62,030 bases of DNA. Source: JACCVL01 sp038232655. Lineage in GTDB: Bacteria > Actinomycetota > Actinomycetes > Propionibacteriales > Nocardioidaceae. Where the stretch lies: the NCBI GenBank assembly GCA_038232655.1, contig JBBSNM010000004.1:1-62030 (forward strand). The letters run 5' to 3'. The notes beneath the pieces are model-generated. The model saw only the letters and a list, made by a program, of their open reading frames with translations, did not search any database and was not told the DNA's origin. How positions within the stretch are numbered: position 1 is the stretch's first letter; each line of letters starts with the position of its first letter. A program made the translations under genes and the position numbers. This document shows positions 57,921-62,030 of this stretch, piece after piece.

Positions 57921-58436
57921 ATGGTGCTCGTGCTCGACGCCGCCGGCTGGCTGGGCGGCGTGTTCGTGGTGGTGGGGTACGTGTTGATCTCGACCCGGCG
58001 GATCACCGCCGACTCCCCCGCGTTCCAGGTGCTCAACATCGCCGGCGGGGTGCTGCTGACCGGGACGGCGCTCTACCGCGGGGCGTTGCCGAACACCGTG
58101 ATCAACGTCGTGTGGATCGTGTTCGGCGTGTACGCGCTCGCTTCGACGCAGGCCCGTCAAGAAGCCGCCGACGACTCGGAGCCCGACGCCAAGCCTGCCG
58201 ACGAGCCGGACGAGCACCGTCAGCTGTCGTCAGCGCCGTCAGCTGTCGTCAGCGCCCTCTGCCGTCGCGAGCACCGAGAGCCCCGCGAACACCGAAAGCG
58301 AGCTGGCCGCCTGAGCGAGCACCGTCCCATCGGTTCGGGCGTGCGAGAGCGGGCCGGATCAGTGAGTGAACGAAGCGTCGCGGCTGCCGACGTATCAGTG
58401 GGCAGCGGCTGTCCGCGAGCGATACTCGCTAGATGA
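57921..58436 (+). CDS. CBU_0592-like small membrane protein with frameshifted C-terminus
   Basis: The first about 80 residues form three hydrophobic segments (LDAAGWLGGVFVVVGYVLIS, FQVLNIAGGVLLTGTALYRG, NTVINVVWIVFGVYALA) like the CBU_0592 family. The charged tail is altered: a 19-bp tandem duplication (58219-58256) shifts the frame, giving 171 residues. Without one copy the gene would be 124 residues, ending SPANTESELAA at a TGA (58312-58314). A GGGGAAG site precedes the ATG. The membrane domain is unaffected, so it may still work. Confidence 0.75.
   Translation: MVLVLDAAGWLGGVFVVVGYVLISTRRITADSPAFQVLNIAGGVLLTGTALYRGALPNTVINVVWIVFGVYALASTQARQEAADDSEPDAKPADEPDEHRQLSSAPSAVVSALCRREHREPREHRKRAGRLSEHRPIGSGVRERAGSVSERSVAAADVSVGSGCPRAILAR
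58219..58256. repeat. 19-bp tandem duplication
   Basis: GTCAGCTGTCGTCAGCGCC occurs at 58219-58237 and again at 58238-58256 with no spacer. Since 19 is not a multiple of three, it changes the reading frame of the small membrane protein gene. Confidence 0.95.
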
Positions 58437-59098
58437 AGCACCGGCGTTGCCTGACGGCCGTCGTGTGCGGATGGCCGGGATCCTGGCCCTGCAAGGGTGC
58501 AGCTCACCACCCCCCGACACCGACCCCGAGCCGAGTTGGCTGGGCGACGACCTCGCAGTCACGGTGCTGCAGCGACGTGTTGACGCTACGACGAGAACTG
58601 TAGGCGTCGAAACCACAACGGCCAGACGTTGCACGCCTCGGCCGTCCGCCGGTCCGCCGGCTGCTCGACACCGAGTGCGGAAGACTGCGATTGGCTGAGC
58701 AGGTCTCGGTCCGGCTGTCAGGTCCCTACCGTCGGGTCACCGTCGACACCCAGCCCCACTTGGCCGCACGACTGGTGCTGACGCGCCGCTCCGCCGGGCT
58801 GGCCAGCCGTCGATCTCCGCTCGCTCGAGGGCAGCGTGTTCATCGACCTCCGCCCGGAGGACTCGTCGGTCGACCTGTCGGCAACCGCGGCTCGCGCCGT
58901 GACACCCGTGCTGCTGGGCAGCAACGGGCGCTGCGACCCCCATGCCCTTGGCGGCTCCCCCCAGACGTTCCTGCTCAGCGCGTCCGTACGGGCCGGCGGT
59001 CTGTCGGAACAACGGGTCGTGCTCACCCCGTCGCACCCGAGCTGGACCGCATCCTTGACGTCATCGACGAGGCATGCGGGAACATCTCGAAGAGATAG
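58434..59098 (+). pseudogene. Frameshifted lipoprotein gene, family unknown
   Basis: An ATG at 58434 begins MKHRRCLTAVVCG, and a shift of one base joins it to MAGILALQGCSSPPPDTDPE, together a lipoprotein signal with an LQGC lipobox. Later coding pieces fall in different frames: LRLAEQVSVRLSGPYRRVTV (about 58680-58745), LEGSVFIDLRPEDSSVDLSA to SVRAGGLSEQRVVL (58824-59020), and PELDRILDVIDEACGNISKR to a TAG at 59096-59098. Three or more frame changes are needed. No homologous family was recognised; a product of about 200 residues is likely. Confidence 0.6.
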
Positions 59099-59303
59099 AA
59101 GCGGCCCGGGTGGAAAAGGTCGTGGACCGATCAGCCGCCGGTCGACACAGTTGCCTCATCCTTCCCGACGGAATCTCCCCCCCGGGTCGCGTCGTCACCT
59201 GTCTGATGAGCGCCCACGGCACTAGTGTCCTTCGCTAACAAGCAGACGTGTGCCCGTGCATCACGATGACCGGGACGGGCTGGCGAACAACTGGAGGAAG
59301 CCC

Positions 59304-60932
59304 ATGGCTGAGTCGGAGAAGGACGCCGTTCGCGGCGACCAGGGCACTGACCGGCCCTCCCCCGACAACACGGCACCAGCCGCCGGGCGTATCTGGGCCT
59401 TTCGCGGGCTTGGTCTGGTGCTGGCCGCGCTCGTCTACCTTTTCCTCGGAGGGGCCGACATCCCGCCCGACGCCCGGACGGTGGCAGCCGTCGCGACCCT
59501 GATGGCGGTCTGGTGGATGACCGAGGCGATCCCGCTCGCGGCCACCGCGCTGCTGCCGATCGTGCTGTTCCCGCCGTTCACCGATGTGGCCGTGCTCGAC
59601 GCCACGACGCCGTACGCCGACCCCATCGTGTTCCTCTTCCTCGGCGGGTTCCTGATCGCCATCGCGATGCAGAAGTGGAACCTGCACCGCCGGATCGCAC
59701 TTCTCACGCTGCGGCGGGTCGGCACCCACCCCCGGCAGATCATCCTCGGGATGATGATCTCGACAGCGTTCCTGTCGATGTGGGTGTCGAACACCGCCAC
59801 CACCTTGATGATGCTGCCGATCGCCATGAGCGTGCTGACTCTCGTGGTCGAGCGGAGCCGCCAAGGGGACACGGGAAAGTCGGGGGCCGAGGCAGCCAAG
59901 GATCTCGAGGAGCAGGTGGAGCGAGGAGAGGCCATCAGCGCCGTCGTCGAGGACCGCGATGTCCGGATCTTCGGCGTTGCCCTGGTGCTGGCCATCGCCT
60001 GGTCCGCCTCCATCGGCGGTCTGGGCACGTTGCTCGGGAGCCCGCCGAACGCGATCGTCGCCGGCTACATCAGCTCCGAGCTCGACAAGGAGGTCGGCTT
60101 CCTGCAGTGGATGTCGCTCGGGCTGCCGACCCTGGTGGTCTTCCTCGTTCTCGCCTGGCTGCTCATCACCCGCGTGCTGTTCCGCTTCGACCTCGAGGAG
60201 GTGCCCGGGGGCAAGGAGATGATCGACGAGCAGCTCGATTCGCTCGGCCCGATGACGCAGGGCGAGAAGATGGTGCTCGCCGTCTTCGGTGGAGCCGCCT
60301 TCCTCTGGATCGTGCCCGGATTGCTCAGCAACATCGGCGCCCTTGCCGAGAGCCTGCCGTGGCTGGCCCTGCTCGACGACACCGCGATCGCGATCGGCGC
60401 CGGGATCATCCTCTTCCTCCTCCCGGGCGACCGTGCAGGGCGCATGGTGCTGAACTGGAAGGACGCGGAGCGGGGTCTGCCTTGGGGTGTGCTGCTGCTC
60501 TTCGGCGGCGGGCTGAGCCTGGCCGCCGCGGTGGCCTCCTCGGGCCTCGACGAATGGTTCGGCCAGCAGGTCGAAGGCCTGAAGGCGCTGCCGATCGTGC
60601 TGCTGCTCGGTGCCGTGACCGCCATCGTGCTGATGCTGACCGAGCTCACCAGCAACACCGCCACCGCGGCCACGTTCATCCCCGTACTGGGGGGCGTCGC
60701 CGTGGGCATCGGTGTCGACCCGACAACCCTGCTCATCCCCGCCGCCCTGGCCGCAACGTGCGCGTTCATGCTGCCGGTCGGCACCCCACCCAACGCCATC
60801 GTCTTCGGAACCGGCACGGTCACGATCCGCGAGATGGCCCGTGGTGGCGCGGTGCTCAACGTCGTCGGCGTCATCCTCATCACCGCGTTCACGGTGCTGA
60901 TTGGCCCGTTTGCCCTCGGGCTGGTGATATAG
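59304..60932 (+). CDS. DASS/SLC13-family anion symporter
   Basis: Sodium-coupled dicarboxylate/sulfate transporter of 542 residues with about 12 hydrophobic helices. MAVWWMTEAIPLAATALLPI and MWVSNTATTLMMLPIAMSVL (the SNT motif) form the first repeat. ELTSNTATAATFIPVLGGVA and MLPVGTPPNAIVFGTGTVTI form the second. About 35 charged residues (SRQGDTGKSGAEAAKDLEEQ) make a cytoplasmic loop. GGAGGA precedes the ATG at 59304; an ATG at 59250 is less likely. Substrate is probably a C4-dicarboxylate. Confidence 0.92.
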   Translation: MAESEKDAVRGDQGTDRPSPDNTAPAAGRIWAFRGLGLVLAALVYLFLGGADIPPDARTVAAVATLMAVWWMTEAIPLAATALLPIVLFPPFTDVAVLDATTPYADPIVFLFLGGFLIAIAMQKWNLHRRIALLTLRRVGTHPRQIILGMMISTAFLSMWVSNTATTLMMLPIAMSVLTLVVERSRQGDTGKSGAEAAKDLEEQVERGEAISAVVEDRDVRIFGVALVLAIAWSASIGGLGTLLGSPPNAIVAGYISSELDKEVGFLQWMSLGLPTLVVFLVLAWLLITRVLFRFDLEEVPGGKEMIDEQLDSLGPMTQGEKMVLAVFGGAAFLWIVPGLLSNIGALAESLPWLALLDDTAIAIGAGIILFLLPGDRAGRMVLNWKDAERGLPWGVLLLFGGGLSLAAAVASSGLDEWFGQQVEGLKALPIVLLLGAVTAIVLMLTELTSNTATAATFIPVLGGVAVGIGVDPTTLLIPAALAATCAFMLPVGTPPNAIVFGTGTVTIREMARGGAVLNVVGVILITAFTVLIGPFALGLVI

Positions 60933-61022
60933 CCCCGCGTACCGGTCGGACCCGTGCCCCGCGACGCCGTCCCGTGCGGAAATGGGATGGACTGACGTCA
61001 CGCTCGTCGGCACAGTGCACGC

Positions 61023-61412
61023 ATGGACCTTCGCATCCAGTGCCTGTGTATCGACACCACCGACCCGGCCCGCCTGGCCGGCTTCTGGCAGTCAGCCCTG
61101 GGGTGGCGCCGGACGTACGCCGACGTCGACGAGGTGGTGCTCGAGCCACCCGCCGGGAGTCGTGAGGACGGCGTGGTGCCGGACCTGCTGTTCCTTCGGG
61201 TCCCCGAGGGCAAGGCGGGCAAGAACCGCCTGCACCTGGACCTGCGTCCGAAGGACCAGGAGGCCGAGGTCGCCCGGCTCGAGGGGCTGGGGGCTCGCCG
61301 GGCCGACGTGGGGCAGGGCGCCGACGTCACCTGGGTGGTGCTCGCCGATCCCGACGGCAACGAGTTCTGCGTGCTGCGGCCGCTCACTCCCGAGGAGCTG
61401 GCCGAGGGCTGA
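61023..61412 (+). CDS. VOC-family protein
   Basis: A 129-residue glyoxalase-fold protein: LRIQCLCIDTTDPARLAGFW, LLFLRVPEGKAGKNRLHLDL, and VVLADPDGNEFCVLRPL. The usual metal-ligand pattern is partly present (H in RLHLDL, E in GNEF). Substrate unknown. Its stop overlaps the next start as TGATG. Confidence 0.88.
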   Translation: MDLRIQCLCIDTTDPARLAGFWQSALGWRRTYADVDEVVLEPPAGSREDGVVPDLLFLRVPEGKAGKNRLHLDLRPKDQEAEVARLEGLGARRADVGQGADVTWVVLADPDGNEFCVLRPLTPEELAEG

Positions 61413-61631
61413 TGAGCCGACCGAGCGGCTTCGCGTCCGACAAGCGGGGCGACACCGTGGTTGTCCGGCACCACGGTCGACACGCGGCGACGCTGAGAGG
61501 GGACGCAGCGCAGAAGTTCCTCGTCGACGTCGAGACCACCGACCCCCAGGCTCATGGCGCGGCCGACCGGGACCTACCGACGCGGAAACGAACGCAGCGC
61601 CAAGCGCCACCCGCGCAACACCGGACGCTGA
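61412..61631 (+). pseudogene. Frameshifted conserved small gene
   Basis: Starting at the ATG at 61412 (inside the VOC stop), the first frame gives RHHGRHAATLRGDAAQKFLV then DVETTDPQ. The matching end lies in another frame: LMARPTGTYRRGNERSAKRH then PRNTGR, stop at 61629-61631. A missing one or two bases near 61550 explains it. I recall an actinobacterial family of about 70 residues with this PSGF...TTLRG...DPQxLMAR layout, function unknown. As it stands the frame runs to 61756 with unrelated residues. Confidence 0.7.
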
Positions 61632-61789
61632 GCCCCGTGCCGGCAATCCGACCTGCGACCGGCGTCGGGAGCCCGGTAGCTGGCTGTCGCAGACCGACGA
61701 TCATGCAGGACCCGCCCGAGAGACCGGTGACGCTGTCCGCGTGGTTCTGTGGCTGAACGTCGCGGAGCGGGCGCTTGCCCTGGCTGGGC

Positions 61790-62030
61790 TTAGCGCTTGA
61801 TCCGGCCCGTCTCGTGCGCCCACATGGCCATCTCGACACGGTTTCGGGCGCCGAGCTTGGCCATCAGGCTGGCCAGGTGGGTCTTGACGGTGCTGAGGCT
61901 GATGTAGAGCTCGTCGGCGATCTCGGCGTTTGTCCGACCCAGCGCTACCGGGATCAGCACTTCCTCCTCCCGGCTGGTCAACGCTTCGATCGGTTCAGCC
62001 GGCTGCTGGCCCATGCGGGTGTCGGAGAAC
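61790..62030 (-). CDS. LuxR-type response regulator, C-terminal part (5' cut by window edge)
   Basis: DNA-binding domain of a NarL/FixJ-type regulator: EALTSREEEVLIPVALGRTN, then AEIADELYISLSTVKTHLAS and LMAKLGARNRVEMAMWAHE. The frame stays open to the window edge upstream of the internal ATG (62014), so the receiver domain probably lies outside the window. Its partner kinase would be expected nearby. Confidence 0.85.
   Translation of the reverse strand, partial: FSDTRMGQQPAEPIEALTSREEEVLIPVALGRTNAEIADELYISLSTVKTHLASLMAKLGARNRVEMAMWAHETGRIKR

Noticed and set aside
58366..58698. Intact 110-residue protein read from a GTG
   Set aside because: It begins inside the reframed membrane gene and joins the lipobox piece to unrelated residues; the split signal peptide fits a broken lipoprotein better.

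Overview
The window is a 62 kb, very GC-rich stretch of an actinobacterial (Actinomycetota) chromosome. The evidence is the strong G/C third-position bias, frequent GTG starts, and gene orders typical of actinomycetes: xerC-dprA-comM-yraN-DUF2469-rnhB-lepB-rplS-trmD-rimM-khpA-rpsP, ffh-glnD-glnB-amtB-ftsY-smc, and leuD-leuC next to an IclR regulator. The presence of cofC/fbiD suggests an F420-making lineage. I cannot resolve genus from sequence alone. I saw no tRNA, rRNA, CRISPR array, transposase or phage gene.

Layout. 1-7.3 kb is accessory: a polyamine ABC operon (potD, potA cut by the window edge), a collapsed aldehyde dehydrogenase pseudogene, an Lrp regulator, an FAD amine oxidase, propionyl-CoA synthetase and a wrecked RIO-type kinase gene. 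7.4-42 kb is an almost unbroken minus-strand housekeeping run: rlmN, cdsA, frr, pyrH, tsf, rpsB; xerC to rpsP; an amidohydrolase; ffh; the nitrogen-signalling operon amtB-glnB-glnD; ftsY; a DhaM-like protein; smc; mutM, rnc, rpmF, DUF177; coaD, rsmD, recG, and the DAK/FakA-like gene. Genes there often overlap by GTGA, ATGA or TGATG. 44.1-53.8 kb holds rpmB, thiL, an AsnC-type domain, DUF3515, ddl, gpsA, plsC and cofC, with an accessory insert (46.3-51.2 kb). 53.8-56.8 kb is leucine biosynthesis with its likely regulator. 56.9-62 kb is accessory again: a LysR regulator, a small membrane protein, a broken lipoprotein, an SLC13 transporter, a VOC protein, a frameshifted small gene and a LuxR-type regulator cut by the edge.

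How it works together. The core blocks cover ribosome assembly and translation (rpsB, tsf, frr, rplS, rpsP, rimM, trmD, rpmB, rpmF), membrane protein targeting and export (ffh, ftsY, lepB), phospholipid synthesis (cdsA, plsC, gpsA), chromosome handling (smc, xerC, dprA, comM, recG, mutM, rnhB), cofactors (coaD, thiL, cofC), cell wall (ddl, M23 peptidase) and nitrogen sensing.

The main observation is decay of accessory genes beside an intact core. At least six loci are broken. The aldehyde dehydrogenase, the RIO kinase, a VOC protein and an ECF sigma factor have lost large blocks; a lipoprotein and a small conserved gene carry frameshifts. Two more are altered but may still work: the HPr domain of the DhaM-like protein has an in-frame gap, and a 19-bp tandem duplication has shifted the end of a small membrane protein. 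Several palindromes sit in the same spaces, including a perfect 20-bp inverted repeat. I found no clear new defence or biosynthetic system.
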